Origin: a virus
Strand: one strand, 5' to 3'
IMG/VR virus record: IMGVR_UViG_3300036861_000887
Location: 1-61,345 of that record
DNA length: 61,345 nucleotides
In this document: in pieces, positions 9,832 through 18,508 of the stretch
Numbering within the stretch: position 1 is the stretch's first letter
Layout of the letters: each line of letters opens with the position of its first letter
Notes under the pieces: generated by a model
Told to the model about the DNA's origin: nothing
Databases searched by the model: none
Seen by the model: only the letters and a program-made list of their open reading frames with translations
Program-made: the position numbers and the translations under genes

Positions 9832-12705
9832 TTAGCCTTCAAGGTCAACATCAATAGACCCAATATATGCCAGCAAAACGGCCCCAAATGGGGCTGATGA
9901 TTCTATAACCACCTGTCCGTCCTTGTCCCACCCCATGGGTGTCACCTCCAGCCAACCGGAATAGGGCGCTTGCCCTTGTCCGGCGGGCATCCCGCTCTGG
10001 ACAGTGGGGAGGGATTGCCCCGCCACCGTCAGGCCCAGCGCGTCATGGACCAAGACGCTCGCCTGCACTACGCGCTTCTGGCGCGTCCTTATACTTCCGG
10101 CCTGTGGCAAATCGGGCGGGAGTGGCCTGGCCCGCGACGTAAACGGCAAGCCTGCCACCGCCGTAGACACGGCAACCGGCAGTGTCACTTCGCCATCCTC
10201 AACCGTAAATGTCCCAAGGTCCCCACCATCACCGACCACATTTATTTCCCTGCCCTGTAAGTGTTCCAAGCCTGTGAGCACGGCGGTTGGCGTCTCAAAG
10301 GTGAAAATCTTGGCACAGTCCAAGTAGCACCCCATCTGCCCAGTTAAGGGTTCCTCAGGGAGGAAAATTTCGAAATACTCCACATACCGCTTGGACTCCC
10401 CATCAATGAGCCGCCGCACAATCACCCACACCTGCGTGGCGTTGCGTGTCGGGTGGGGAATCGCGGCGACCGATTCAAACTGCCCCAGCGTGCTATGCCG
10501 GTGCCAGCCAATGACATTTTCCGTGAGGTCATACGTGAGCCCCAGCAGGATTCCATCGCTGCGTACCGCCCAGACAATGGGAATCGGCTCCGGGGCGTAG
10601 ATCATCTGATCCAAGACCTGCTGATTCTCCAGGAGATGCCCGCTCAAAATGGTGAGGTCGCGCGGGTCAAATTTCTCGGTCTGCGCATTGAACTGGAGTT
10701 CCCAGAGCTTCGACCCCCCGCGTTGCACCAGGAGAATGCTGCGCGCGGTGAGCAGCGGCGCAATGGCAGCAGAGCCCAGCATGCTCCCCTGCCGCACCTT
10801 AGGCGGGTTGATGGGGGTAATGGGGTCATCGTTCGTCCCGGTCAACCCATATTCGGCATGCGTGGTCCCCACAATCAGCCGATCGGAGGGGAGGATCCAG
10901 CGAATCTGATTCAGCGTGATATTGCCCCCGGCCTGGGTGATGGCCAGAATGACCGCGTCATCCGCATGTGTCCCCCGCGCGAAGTTGAACAAGCCATCCA
11001 CTTCACTTTCCCAGATGTGCTGCGGGAAGCCGCGGGTGCCCGCAAACACCAGCCGCCCTTCAAAGAGCATGGTGGTGACCGGATACCCGTTTGACCCAGT
11101 CCACACCCGGTCCTCCAAGGTCCAGGCCCCCGGGGCAGCGGCATCAGCGGTGGTCAGGGCAATCAGCAGTTGCCCCCGCGCTTTGGTCGCATCCTCCACG
11201 GCCAAAATCTTCACGAGCCCCCCGTTGAGATACACCCACTTGCCGACGTCGTCGCTACGCCACCCCTCGGCGCTGTACAGCTTGCAGGACACATCGTCCA
11301 CCACGGCCAGATAATCCTGATTGTTGCGCCATTGCAGGAATGTCGCGGTGGTTGTGGCGGTGAAAATGACCACATGCGGCTCCGCTTGCACAGGGTACGT
11401 TTGCTCCGCCTGAATATTGTCGTCCAGGCTGGTGGAGCCAATTTGCAGGCTGGAGGGGTTGAGCCGGTTGACCCAGGTCAGGCGGTAGCGCCGGCCCACC
11501 ACAGTCACAATGTCCTGCTCACGCCAGCCAATGCCCGCAGCACCCCCGTGTAGGCGTAACTCCCCGCCGGTAATCTGCGCCGTGCCGGTGCCATCGATGC
11601 TGTACACATCCCCATTCTGCCAGTCGTTACCCGCGCCACCGCCCAACGTCGGATCAAGGGTGATGGTATCGTTGGGGTTTGTCGTCGTCCCAATGGTATC
11701 GACCACCCCCTGGCTCCCATCGGTCACATTCCTGGCACGGTGCGTCTGCAGCACGCCTGCCCCGGTAAAGTCCGTCGTCGTGTCAATCAGCGTGGGCAGG
11801 CCGTTGCCGCCGTTGTGTGTGCCGGTCACAATGACGGGGCCGCTGCGGTCATCCCAGCCGGTCGCACTGGCGAACTTCCCATTCTGCACCAGCTCGGGCT
11901 CGTCCTCCTGGATCAGTTGCAAGTCCAGGTCGATGCGGGCACCCGCTGGCGTTGCGGCAGAGGGCTTCAGTTCCGCAGCGGGAGACGCTAAGAGCTGCCA
12001 GTCCCCCGCCGCAAGAGGCGTCAGGTCGTCAAAGGCATCCAACACCTGGGCATCGACGACTGTGGTAGAGGTGAAGGCGGTAATGATGACGCGCGCCGTC
12101 CCTGCGGTGAGTTGGCGCCCGACGTCGGTTTCCAGGAACACGGGGGCACTGGCCGTCAGGGTAATGTCCCCACTCACGCCATCCGGCGTCAGGGTAGCAG
12201 CGGGGAACAGGCCCGTCTCATAGGTTGGTGGGGGATCAAAGCGTATCGGGCGAAAGTCCCACTCCAGGCCGGTTTCTTCTATCCGGGTGAGGCGATAGGG
12301 TGGATTCCCTGCATGGACGAAAAACATCAGATCATTGGCCTGTACGGTCCGCAAGACCGCCAATTCCTCTGCCTGGTAGGGCGTGACCACTTCGACTGGG
12401 ACATTCGCCACCTCGACCCGCGCACTGTTGGTATAGAAGCGCAGATACTCTTCGCCCACCTCCAGGATGTATGCGTCGTCCACCGAGGCCTCAAAGGAGA
12501 GGAGCAGCGTGTCGTCTGCTGAGTCCTTCACCTCCGCGACAAACACCGTCCCCGAGCGCCGCATGAGCCCGCCCTGGAGCAGCACGAGCCAGTTGCTCAC
12601 CGTCTCCGCCCCGTTCTGGTAGCGCGGGTGCTCACTCCTGCCCCGCATCAGGGGCGACAGCTCCCCAGACGAGAAATTGTTTTTGAACGGGTAGAGTTTG
12701 GCCAT
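9832..12705 (-). CDS. Tail tubular protein B / tail nozzle (gp12-like)
   Basis: 957 residues. The N-terminus carries the family signature (FKNNFSSGELSPLMRGRS, then SNWLVLLQGGLMRRSGT), and later VTTMLFEGRLVFAGTRGFPQ and LNQIRWILPSDRLIVGTTHAEY. These are characteristic of the beta-propeller nozzle proteins of T7-like tails. It lies one small gene from the gatekeeper, the usual order. It would form the distal tail tube that holds the fibres. Spacing to the GNAT gene is 124 bp and contains only a weak inverted repeat (CCTCTCCCTGG / CCAGGAGAGG). Confidence 0.92.
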   Translation of the reverse strand: MAKLYPFKNNFSSGELSPLMRGRSEHPRYQNGAETVSNWLVLLQGGLMRRSGTVFVAEVKDSADDTLLLSFEASVDDAYILEVGEEYLRFYTNSARVEVANVPVEVVTPYQAEELAVLRTVQANDLMFFVHAGNPPYRLTRIEETGLEWDFRPIRFDPPPTYETGLFPAATLTPDGVSGDITLTASAPVFLETDVGRQLTAGTARVIITAFTSTTVVDAQVLDAFDDLTPLAAGDWQLLASPAAELKPSAATPAGARIDLDLQLIQEDEPELVQNGKFASATGWDDRSGPVIVTGTHNGGNGLPTLIDTTTDFTGAGVLQTHRARNVTDGSQGVVDTIGTTTNPNDTITLDPTLGGGAGNDWQNGDVYSIDGTGTAQITGGELRLHGGAAGIGWREQDIVTVVGRRYRLTWVNRLNPSSLQIGSTSLDDNIQAEQTYPVQAEPHVVIFTATTTATFLQWRNNQDYLAVVDDVSCKLYSAEGWRSDDVGKWVYLNGGLVKILAVEDATKARGQLLIALTTADAAAPGAWTLEDRVWTGSNGYPVTTMLFEGRLVFAGTRGFPQHIWESEVDGLFNFARGTHADDAVILAITQAGGNITLNQIRWILPSDRLIVGTTHAEYGLTGTNDDPITPINPPKVRQGSMLGSAAIAPLLTARSILLVQRGGSKLWELQFNAQTEKFDPRDLTILSGHLLENQQVLDQMIYAPEPIPIVWAVRSDGILLGLTYDLTENVIGWHRHSTLGQFESVAAIPHPTRNATQVWVIVRRLIDGESKRYVEYFEIFLPEEPLTGQMGCYLDCAKIFTFETPTAVLTGLEHLQGREINVVGDGGDLGTFTVEDGEVTLPVAVSTAVAGLPFTSRARPLPPDLPQAGSIRTRQKRVVQASVLVHDALGLTVAGQSLPTVQSGMPAGQGQAPYSGWLEVTPMGWDKDGQVVIESSAPFGAVLLAYIGSIDVDLEG

Positions 12706-12784
12706 ATTGCGTGCTACCCTATCTACGACGCTGTTGTGCTCAAACGGGGACCTCCCGTACAGGAGTGAGTCCGTGGCAGCGTCC

Positions 12785-12818
12785 GGGCGGGCTGTCCTGT
12801 GTACGCAGGCGCCCGCCC
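12785..12818 (-). other. GC hairpin between two tail genes
   Basis: Perfect 8-bp arms GGGCGGGC / GCCCGCCC with an 18-nt loop that itself contains CCTG/CAGG pairing. It lies in the 120-bp gap between the small Pro-rich gene and the nozzle gene. No T-run follows on either strand, so an RNA-processing or stability element is likelier than a terminator. Confidence 0.5.
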
Positions 12819-12825
12819 ATCTCTG

Positions 12826-13035
12826 TTATGTCCCCAGGGGTCGATCATTGTTCACCCCTATCGGAAATCCCGTGACGCGTGTCTGCGACACAGAAAACCT
12901 CCGCCGCACCCGTTGATTCTCCGTCCCAATCGCCCGCTGCGCCTCTGTGTCCGTGGGTGGTGCGGGCGGGGGTGTGGCCGCTGGCGGCGGGGCAGGCGCC
13001 GGGGTCTTGGGGAGTATCGGGGATCCGCCTCCCAT
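12826..13035 (-). CDS. Small proline-rich tail/virion assembly protein
   Basis: 69 residues: MGGGSPILPKTPAPAPPPA at the N-terminus, a TEAQRAIGTENQRVRRRF helix, then a short Gly/Pro end. T7-like phages commonly have such a small Pro-rich protein next to gatekeeper and nozzle genes (T7 gp7.3-type role, tail assembly); the assignment rests on position and composition. AAAGGAG lies six bases before the ATG. It would be missed by a length cut-off but belongs to the structural operon. Confidence 0.65.
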   Translation of the reverse strand: MGGGSPILPKTPAPAPPPAATPPPAPPTDTEAQRAIGTENQRVRRRFSVSQTRVTGFPIGVNNDRPLGT

Positions 13036-13046
13036 GGGTGTCTCCT

Positions 13047-13664
13047 TTAGTCGCGCACGCGCACCAGGCCACTACTCAGGGGCACGGTGCGCGCACTCTG
13101 CTTACTATCTTTTTTTGTCGCTTCGTTGAGCCAGAACTGCATACTCTGCGTCATGGCCTGCCACTTTGCCCCCTGCCCGGTCACCGTCAACGCGAGATCG
13201 GCGGCGAGTTTGTAGGCCAACGCCTGGACGGCAATTTCGTTCCACTCGCCTGTGTTTTCCCGGCGGAATGTGCAGCGAGCCACGAGGCGCGGGGCGGTGT
13301 CACCCGTGGAGATAAGGCCGGGAGCGTGGGTATAGATGACTGTCTGGTTTCCGACCGGATCAAAGCCCAGCTCCCATTCGTCCTCGCCCTGATCCAGGCT
13401 CCAGACCATGAGCGCTTTCGGGAGATTCGGGGGGAAGTTGTACATCTTCGTCCATGGCCCCGGAGGCGGATCGGCCAGTAAGGTCAAACGGACATAGCCT
13501 GTGGCAAACGACCAGGCATACAGGGAGAGAACGGTATCCAGCGCGGAAGGGAAGAGGCGTTGACACGTGACGGCAAGCGGCGTAGTCGGGGTGTCCATGT
13601 CCACTATGGGCGATTGCCCAAGGAATCCCAGGGCCAGATTCACGATGCCAATGGGTGCAGTCAT
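13047..13664 (-). CDS. Tail tubular protein A / gatekeeper (gp11-like)
   Basis: 205 residues. The N-terminal MTAPIGIVNLALGFLGQSPI followed by a helix ending in LDTVLSLYAWSFA matches the gatekeeper (tail tubular A) family, as do the late EIAVQALAYKLAADLA and FWLNEATKKDSKQ segments. The protein forms the ring below the portal that closes the channel. Order portal-scaffold-capsid-gatekeeper-nozzle agrees with T7. The SD is GAGGCGCT before the ATG. Confidence 0.9.
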   Translation of the reverse strand: MTAPIGIVNLALGFLGQSPIVDMDTPTTPLAVTCQRLFPSALDTVLSLYAWSFATGYVRLTLLADPPPGPWTKMYNFPPNLPKALMVWSLDQGEDEWELGFDPVGNQTVIYTHAPGLISTGDTAPRLVARCTFRRENTGEWNEIAVQALAYKLAADLALTVTGQGAKWQAMTQSMQFWLNEATKKDSKQSARTVPLSSGLVRVRD

Positions 13665-13703
13665 AGCGCCTCAGTGGGGAGGGAGGGCCCTCCCCCGTCT
13701 GCC

Positions 13704-14225
13704 TTAGGCCATATAGGCGATAAACCCGTCAATGGTGGCCGCTGCCAAGGGCGCAGCGCCCGCAATGGTTGCGGTGATCTCGACATCCGACCGGCTATTA
13801 AACTCCCGATGAATCAGGGCCGCCGGAATCTGAATCAACGTATTGGTCGTGCCCACCGTGGTCACCTGCCCAAAATAGAGCATCACGGCGGCATTACTGA
13901 TGTCCAGGCCGTCAATGAGCCCGTCCGGATCGGCAACCACGGCCGCCCCAGTCGGGTCCACGTAGGCCGCCCACCCGACGTCAAGCACCGTGCTCGCCGA
14001 CCAGGCGGACACGTAGATATAAGACAGCGGCAGCAAGATGCGCGAGCCCGCAGGGAGCCGACACAGATAGACCAGATCGCCGTCCGTGCCCGTTGCAGCC
14101 TGCGTGTAGGAGAAAATTTTCCCCCGCACATTGCTTTGCTTATTCCGATGCACCGCCACATCGGGCGGGACTGTCCGGTAATTGAGGGTGTATTCCGTGC
14201 TGTAGTACGGTCCAACGGTTGCCAT
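13704..14225 (-). CDS. Head decoration / minor capsid-type protein
   Basis: 173 residues, beta-rich, no signal peptide. It follows the capsid gene by 14 bp. Segments such as LPAGSRILLPLSYIYVSAW and VGWAAYVDPTGAAVVADPDG are of a type I associate with uncharacterised head proteins encoded just after the major capsid gene in environmental podoviruses. Likely decorates or stabilises the capsid; this is inference from place and fold pattern. The SD GGGAGGGGAG is strong, consistent with high expression. Confidence 0.6.
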   Translation of the reverse strand: MATVGPYYSTEYTLNYRTVPPDVAVHRNKQSNVRGKIFSYTQAATGTDGDLVYLCRLPAGSRILLPLSYIYVSAWSASTVLDVGWAAYVDPTGAAVVADPDGLIDGLDISNAAVMLYFGQVTTVGTTNTLIQIPAALIHREFNSRSDVEITATIAGAAPLAAATIDGFIAYMA

Positions 14226-14239
14226 ATATCTCCCCTCCC

Positions 14240-15172
14240 TTACACTTCGGTGATATCGACAGCGAACACTGCCGATTCCCGCAAGCGGACCGCGTTACAG
14301 CTATAATTGACCGTCACTTGCCAGGGCAACCCGACCATGTCCTTGCGCTGGCTGATGTCAATGGCCATCTCCTTCCACACGCTCATGCCAATGGCCGATT
14401 TGTGCCAGAACAGGCACCGCCGGGTGGTACTGGTCAGCGTGAGCAGGTTGGTGACCCGAATCCGGAAGCCCATAAAGTACGGGATGTAGCCCTTCACCAG
14501 GGGCATGCGGCCGTCAATCGGGTCAATGTAGTAGTCGCTATTGGTGGTTTGCGCCATGCCCAGGAGCTGTTCATGGGCCTGGGGGGAAATCGCGGCGACA
14601 AAGCTATCAATGCCCTGCCCGCCTTCCATATCCTCAATCATTTCCTCGGTTTCATTGAAGATCCGGCGCATCTGCCGGAAGACGCCTTCCGTCATGCCCG
14701 TCGCCGTCGCATCAATGACTCGTCCCGCCCCGCCCGTGGTATAGGCGCTAGTGTTAAACGCCAGCTCCGTGTTGCCGTTCTTCCCGGTGTACGCAGTCCC
14801 GGTCACCGCTGCGAGGACCACCCGATCCCGGCGGCGGACGGCCGCATAGGCGGCACTGCGGATATAGTTCCGCTGCGGATCAATCAGCATCGCCAGTTCG
14901 TCCTGGGTGCGGAAGCCTTTCCGCCATTCCCAGTCGCGCTTCCAGACGCTGCGCCGTTGGTGGTCCGCATCTTCCAGGCTGGCGGGCGTAAACCGCTCGC
15001 CGGTAATTTCACGGTCTTCCGTCTGCGACATCTGTTCAAAGGTGTCGCGCTCTCCAACAATCCCCGACTGCACCAGGGTATGCGCCGCAAACCGAGGTGC
15101 GGTTTGCTGCGCGAGGTGCGTGACCAACGTCGAAAACGAGGTCACAAAGGCATTATTAATTGTTTCCGCCAT
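14240..15172 (-). CDS. Major capsid protein
   Basis: 310 residues, right after the scaffold gene and before head/tail genes. It has features of HK97-fold coat proteins of small phages: an N-terminal region rich in charged helices, the central EEMIEDMEGGQGIDSFVAAI, YFMGFRIRVTNLL, then the C-terminal WKEMAIDISQRKDM... pattern in which the coat reports on ligand/strand packing. Not obviously similar to T7 gp10 itself. Its ribosome binding site AAAGGGC is the 3' arm of a small hairpin (15180-15197). Confidence 0.85.
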   Translation of the reverse strand: MAETINNAFVTSFSTLVTHLAQQTAPRFAAHTLVQSGIVGERDTFEQMSQTEDREITGERFTPASLEDADHQRRSVWKRDWEWRKGFRTQDELAMLIDPQRNYIRSAAYAAVRRRDRVVLAAVTGTAYTGKNGNTELAFNTSAYTTGGAGRVIDATATGMTEGVFRQMRRIFNETEEMIEDMEGGQGIDSFVAAISPQAHEQLLGMAQTTNSDYYIDPIDGRMPLVKGYIPYFMGFRIRVTNLLTLTSTTRRCLFWHKSAIGMSVWKEMAIDISQRKDMVGLPWQVTVNYSCNAVRLRESAVFAVDITEV

Positions 15173-15179
15173 CTCGTCT

Positions 15180-15197
15180 GCCCTTTACCGAAAGGGC
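15180..15197 (-). promoter_or_regulatory. Hairpin covering the capsid gene ribosome binding site
   Basis: GCCCTTT / AAAGGGC with a 4-nt loop, ending 7 bases before the capsid ATG. On the mRNA the arm AAAGGGC is also the only good SD match, so folding would hide it. Could tune capsid translation; untested. Confidence 0.45.
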
Positions 15198-15329
15198 CTC
15201 GTCCATCACGACAGACGCGCGGGTGCCCGGTCTGTCTTGCACGTGTCGTGTGCTCTCCGCCGTGTCTTTCCACGGGGTCAGCCGGGACACTCTTGCAGGC
15301 GTGTCGCTCCAGCAGTGCCATGGCCCTCG

Positions 15330-16313
15330 TTAGCGGGTGAGGGCGCCCCGGTCGCCACTCAAGGCGAGCATTTTGCGGACGGCCGCCTGGCGCGCATCCG
15401 GCGATTGTTTCTCGTCCAGTGCCACTCCGGCCCACTTATCCAGTTCGCCCTGCAGTTCCTCCGCCGTCGGCAAGGGGCTAAACTGGCTCTCCAGCCCCAG
15501 CATCTCGGGCTCACTGCCCCACCGCTGCGTGGCCAGGGCAAAGAACTGCACAATGTCGGCGTCGTTCAGCACCTTCCCGCCATCGGGTAACCGGGCCTCC
15601 CGCAGCTTCTCTGCCACAGACTTGCCCAACTCGGTGTCTTGCGTCAGGCGCTGGAAGAACGCGGTCGCCCGCCCTTCCTCGGTGCGCGTACTGGCGCCGA
15701 AGCGGGTATAGCGCTCGCGCTGCTGCCCCTGTTCCACCTCGGCCATCTGGGCATCCAGCACATTGCGGGCATTGGCTTCCATCCTGGCATACAGCCCCAG
15801 CACGGATTCCACTTGTTTCGCAGTCATCCCCTCGACATAGGCTTGCTCGTAGAGTTGCTGGATCAGGCTGTCATCCCAGGCGGCGGCTGGTTCCCCCTCA
15901 GGACCTTTCGGCAACTCGGGCAGCTTCACGAGGTCCTTATAGCCCACAGGCTTTTCCGGGTAGCCAGGCAACTGCTTGTAGTACGCCTGCCATTCCTCCG
16001 CCTTCGCATCCTGAGCCGGTAACCGCACTCGGCGTGTCATCTCCCCCCGCCACCCCAGTGCATCCCGCACAAAATGGTTGGGGTCTTTGTAGACGTTCAG
16101 CGTTTTGGTCAGGTCGGGATTGCCACGGATTTCATCACTCAACCCCTGGCGCCAGTCCATCGCGTCATACGTCTGCACACCAAACCGGCCGCTCGCATCT
16201 CGTGCGGTGCCCGGCGTCTCTCCGGCAGCGGGTGGGGTCTCGCCAGCGCCCGCGCCGGCCCCGGCATCCGTCCCAGCTTCTTCGGCCATAAGTGGCCACC
16301 GTCGTAAGAACAT
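15330..16313 (-). CDS. Scaffolding protein
   Basis: 327 residues, acidic, Ala/Gly/Thr-rich N-terminus, then charged helices (DAMDWRQGLSDEIRGNPDL, NVYKDPNHFVRDALGWRGEM). The phrase with EKPVGYKDLVKLPELP and an Asp/Glu-rich helical C-terminus is typical of podovirus scaffold (capsid assembly) proteins located immediately before the major capsid gene. It would nucleate procapsid assembly and leave before packaging. Start ATG 16313 has GAGGAG eight bases upstream; a second in-frame ATG eight codons later lacks an SD. Confidence 0.8.
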   Translation of the reverse strand: MFLRRWPLMAEEAGTDAGAGAGAGETPPAAGETPGTARDASGRFGVQTYDAMDWRQGLSDEIRGNPDLTKTLNVYKDPNHFVRDALGWRGEMTRRVRLPAQDAKAEEWQAYYKQLPGYPEKPVGYKDLVKLPELPKGPEGEPAAAWDDSLIQQLYEQAYVEGMTAKQVESVLGLYARMEANARNVLDAQMAEVEQGQQRERYTRFGASTRTEEGRATAFFQRLTQDTELGKSVAEKLREARLPDGGKVLNDADIVQFFALATQRWGSEPEMLGLESQFSPLPTAEELQGELDKWAGVALDEKQSPDARQAAVRKMLALSGDRGALTR

Positions 16314-16333
16314 GTGCTATGCTCCTCAGAAAG

Positions 16334-16443
16334 ACTCTTGGTGTTCTACCTGAGCACAAAAAAAAGGGCCGTGGCGGCACGTGCCACGGCCCTTTCGCTG
16401 GCGGCGCTCAACTCAACTAGCTAGGCTGAGGAACACCAAGAGT
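16334..16443. repeat. 13-bp inverted repeats bracketing a terminator
   Basis: ACTCTTGGTGTTC at 16334-16346 and its exact reverse complement at 16431-16443, about 84 bp apart, with near-matches continuing inward. The pair encloses the terminator at 16358-16395 and a CTAGCTAG palindrome. It could form an outer stem, or be the ends of a tiny inserted element; no flanking target duplication is evident. Confidence 0.6.
16358..16395 (-). terminator. Rho-independent terminator, leftward
   Basis: Read on the minus strand: 13-bp perfect stem AAAGGGCCGTGGC / GCCACGGCCCTTT, 7-nt loop, followed directly by eight T. It closes the terminase-portal-small-gene transcript before the scaffold gene, so capsid genes need read-through or a separate promoter. 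Confidence 0.85.
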
Positions 16444-16456
16444 TGTTTCAACCGTC

Positions 16457-16624
16457 TTACTCGATATACTCCTCAATCGTCACTTGCTGCGCCTTCTCAG
16501 TCGGATGCACCACGACAATCACCAGTGTCTTAGTCGTTGTCGCCGTAATCCGCATCACCTCCCAGTCCTCGGCAAGTGCTATAATGGGATAGAGGTCTTT
16601 CTGTAACGCCTCGTCCGGTGTCAT
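16457..16624 (-). CDS. Small hypothetical protein
   Basis: 55 residues starting MTPDEALQKDLYPIIALAEDW, with a beta-rich ITATTTKTLVIVVVH core. Last gene before the terminator. ATG overlaps the preceding stop as ATGA and has GGAGGAGGGG just upstream. No recognisable family. Confidence 0.6.
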   Translation of the reverse strand: MTPDEALQKDLYPIIALAEDWEVMRITATTTKTLVIVVVHPTEKAQQVTIEEYIE

Positions 16625-16851
16625 ACCCCTCCTCCAAACCACTTGGGTTCCACCCGCCGCAGGACATACAGCGGGTCAGGCACTTCCCACCCAATCCCGA
16701 CGGGCGTGTCCTCGCGCACATACTGCACCTGGATCGGCTCCCCAAACAACGGGTACTCCGTCTCAGGATGCTCCAAGACGATCTCCGCATCCCCATACAG
16801 GGCAATCAGGCCTTGGAGTTGTGTCACGAGTTGGCTGGCACGCATCCTCAT
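16621..16851 (-). CDS. Small hypothetical protein
   Basis: 76 residues: an N-terminal helix (ASQLVTQLQGLIALYGDAEI) and beta segments including EYPLFGEPIQVQYV. Looks like a compact alpha/beta fold. Coupled to its neighbours through ATGA overlaps at both ends; the second ATG (16845) has the better SD spacing (GGAG, 7 nt). Function unknown. Confidence 0.62.
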   Translation of the reverse strand: MRMRASQLVTQLQGLIALYGDAEIVLEHPETEYPLFGEPIQVQYVREDTPVGIGWEVPDPLYVLRRVEPKWFGGGV

Positions 16852-17066
16852 ACTCCACCGGCTTCCGACTCGGGTTCCGCGTCTTCTTCGTCGCCACGAT
16901 ATTGCTCCCAGTGCAGTGTCAGGGGGGTCTGTGCGGCAAAGTTCGTTATCACAATCTCCCCTGTCGTCGTCAGAACAATGGTGCCATCGAATAATACCGT
17001 CGCCGCACTCCCAGGGGGAATATCGGCCACATGCACCGCCCCAGGAAGACGCCTCGGTCTCCTCAT
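16848..17066 (-). CDS. Small hypothetical protein
   Basis: 72 residues, start MRRPRRLPGAVHVADIPPG, beta-rich middle (TIVLTTTGEIVITNF) and acidic end. The ATG overlaps the previous stop (ATGA), and longer in-frame starts would run through the previous gene. Unknown function. Confidence 0.6.
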   Translation of the reverse strand: MRRPRRLPGAVHVADIPPGSAATVLFDGTIVLTTTGEIVITNFAAQTPLTLHWEQYRGDEEDAEPESEAGGV

Positions 17067-17323
17067 CCCTGCAACTCCTTCGGCAGCCGGGGCACGATCT
17101 CTACCGGGTGCGTCTCCTTCCACTGCGCCCATTGGTCCTTCAACGTCTCCTTGCAGGCAATGTGCACGCCATTTAGGAGCAAGCGGTGGACCTCCGACCA
17201 ATGGGGCACGCCTTGAAAGGAGAGTTGCCGGACATAGAGCTGCCCGTGCGCATCCACCGCCAAGGACAGGGTGATGAAGCCCTGCGGCGCGGCCACCTGG
17301 TCGATACCGTTTACGTCAGGCAT
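17063..17323 (-). CDS. Small hypothetical protein
   Basis: 86 residues with alternating strands (GFITLSLAVDAHGQLYVRQL) and a Trp-rich helix (KDQWAQWKETHPVEI). Start ATG follows GGAGGCGTAA, where TAA is the previous stop. Part of the coupled small-gene chain between portal and scaffold. No family recognised. Confidence 0.6.
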   Translation of the reverse strand: MPDVNGIDQVAAPQGFITLSLAVDAHGQLYVRQLSFQGVPHWSEVHRLLLNGVHIACKETLKDQWAQWKETHPVEIVPRLPKELQG

Positions 17324-17554
17324 TTACGCCTCCGGGACTGCTGGCAAGGCCGAAACAGGTAGCCACCAGCGAAAGTTCATAGTATTGCCATCAACCATAT
17401 CGAGCCACGTGTCATAATCATACCGGCAACTGACGATACGCCCTATCAACGTGGTCCAGTCAAAGCCCTCCGCGACCACCACAAGGATATACGGCGTGGC
17501 AGTTGGGTCAGGCTCCTGCACCTGTCGATCAATCCACCTCAACTCGTCCGCCAT
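17324..17554 (-). CDS. Small hypothetical protein
   Basis: 76 residues, acidic and aromatic-rich (YDYDTWLDMVDGNTMNFRWW). The ATG lies inside the end of the upstream gene (16-nt overlap). No signal peptide, metal site or known motif seen. Confidence 0.6.
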   Translation of the reverse strand: MADELRWIDRQVQEPDPTATPYILVVVAEGFDWTTLIGRIVSCRYDYDTWLDMVDGNTMNFRWWLPVSALPAVPEA

Positions 17555-17808
17555 TCCTGCAAGTCCTTCAGCAGGTTGATAATTTCCATGTGCCCCACCC
17601 GCCGGTACGTATCATATGGGGTGTCACTGTAGATCGACGTGCGCGCCACTCGCTGTAGCGTCCCCGCTGGTGTTTGTTCCGTCACAATCTCCCGCCGTTC
17701 CACATATCGCGCCTCCAGCCACTCCAGCAGCATCTGCCCATCTCCCGTGTTGAGCAGCCGCGCCATGTGGCCGTAGAACGTTGCCAGGTCCTCGGAGGGC
17801 TCAGACAT
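17539..17808 (-). CDS. Small hypothetical protein
   Basis: 89 residues, helical, start MSEPSEDLATFYGHMARLL. ATG 17808 has GAGG six bases upstream; a TTG four codons earlier is less likely. The stretch LLEWLEARYVERREIV resembles LRDWLEARYV near the start of the plus-strand gene at 58130, a possible distant paralogue. Function unknown. Confidence 0.62.
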   Translation of the reverse strand: MSEPSEDLATFYGHMARLLNTGDGQMLLEWLEARYVERREIVTEQTPAGTLQRVARTSIYSDTPYDTYRRVGHMEIINLLKDLQEWRTS

Positions 17809-17816
17809 CGCAATCC

Positions 17817-18023
17817 TCAAAATGTGGAGGCCAGCTCATCTTTCCACATCCCCTGTTCATGCAGGTGCGGCGCCTCACACGGCCCAAACCATGCGGCCAG
17901 AATCGCTCCTGGCTCTACCGGTGGCTGCCAGTGCAGGTAGTACTCCACGCAGGTACAGCCGCACACAAAATGCCACACATACGCGGGCCGCGACTCGTCC
18001 CAGGCCGCCTGCGGCACACTCAT
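17817..18023 (-). CDS. Small Cys/Trp-rich hypothetical protein
   Basis: 68 residues with CGCTCVEYYLHW and AAWFGPCEAPHLHEQG; the Cys and His residues could bind a metal. ATGA overlap with the upstream gene. No family assigned. Confidence 0.58.
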   Translation of the reverse strand: MSVPQAAWDESRPAYVWHFVCGCTCVEYYLHWQPPVEPGAILAAWFGPCEAPHLHEQGMWKDELASTF

Positions 18024-18508
18024 CGCGCCTCCCGGCGGGCTTTCGCCCGGGCCATGGCTGCCAGGGACTCCTCCAGCGTGGGATCATTCGCCACCTCGGT
18101 GGCATAGTCCACTTCGAGCGGCTCCGCCTCCCGTGTAAACAGGTGAGGAGGGAGCGTCCAGAGCCGCACGCCAAAGAGCCGCCGCAACTCCTGAAATCGT
18201 TCAACCGTCATGCTCGGCAGGGCCGGAGCAGGGGTGGAGGCACTGGAAGCCTCACGCGCTGGCAGCGCAACGCCCCACATCGCCGCCAGCGCCTGTTCTT
18301 GGGCCGCACGGACGTCGTAGCCATAGCTATAGCCACTCGGAGGGAGTCCCAGACGCGCCGAGATCTCGGCGTCCTGCAACTGGGCTGCGGCCCGGGCGAT
18401 CTCCGCGACTATCCGCTGTTCCCACGCGCGGATCCGCTCCGACTGGGCCAGATCTTCGGCGCTGCGATGGAGAGTGGACAACGCACACATCCTGGGCCGT
18501 TCGCTCAT
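18020..18508 (-). CDS. Hypothetical helical protein
   Basis: 162 residues from MSERPRMCALSTLHRSAEDL. Mostly helical with a central GYSYGYDVRAAQEQALAAMWG and a Glu/Ala/Arg-rich C-terminal helix. ATG 18508 overlaps the previous stop (ATGA); the longer in-frame start would sit inside the upstream gene. Its place between portal and scaffold suggests, but does not prove, a packaging or assembly accessory role. Confidence 0.6.
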   Translation of the reverse strand: MSERPRMCALSTLHRSAEDLAQSERIRAWEQRIVAEIARAAAQLQDAEISARLGLPPSGYSYGYDVRAAQEQALAAMWGVALPAREASSASTPAPALPSMTVERFQELRRLFGVRLWTLPPHLFTREAEPLEVDYATEVANDPTLEESLAAMARAKARREAR

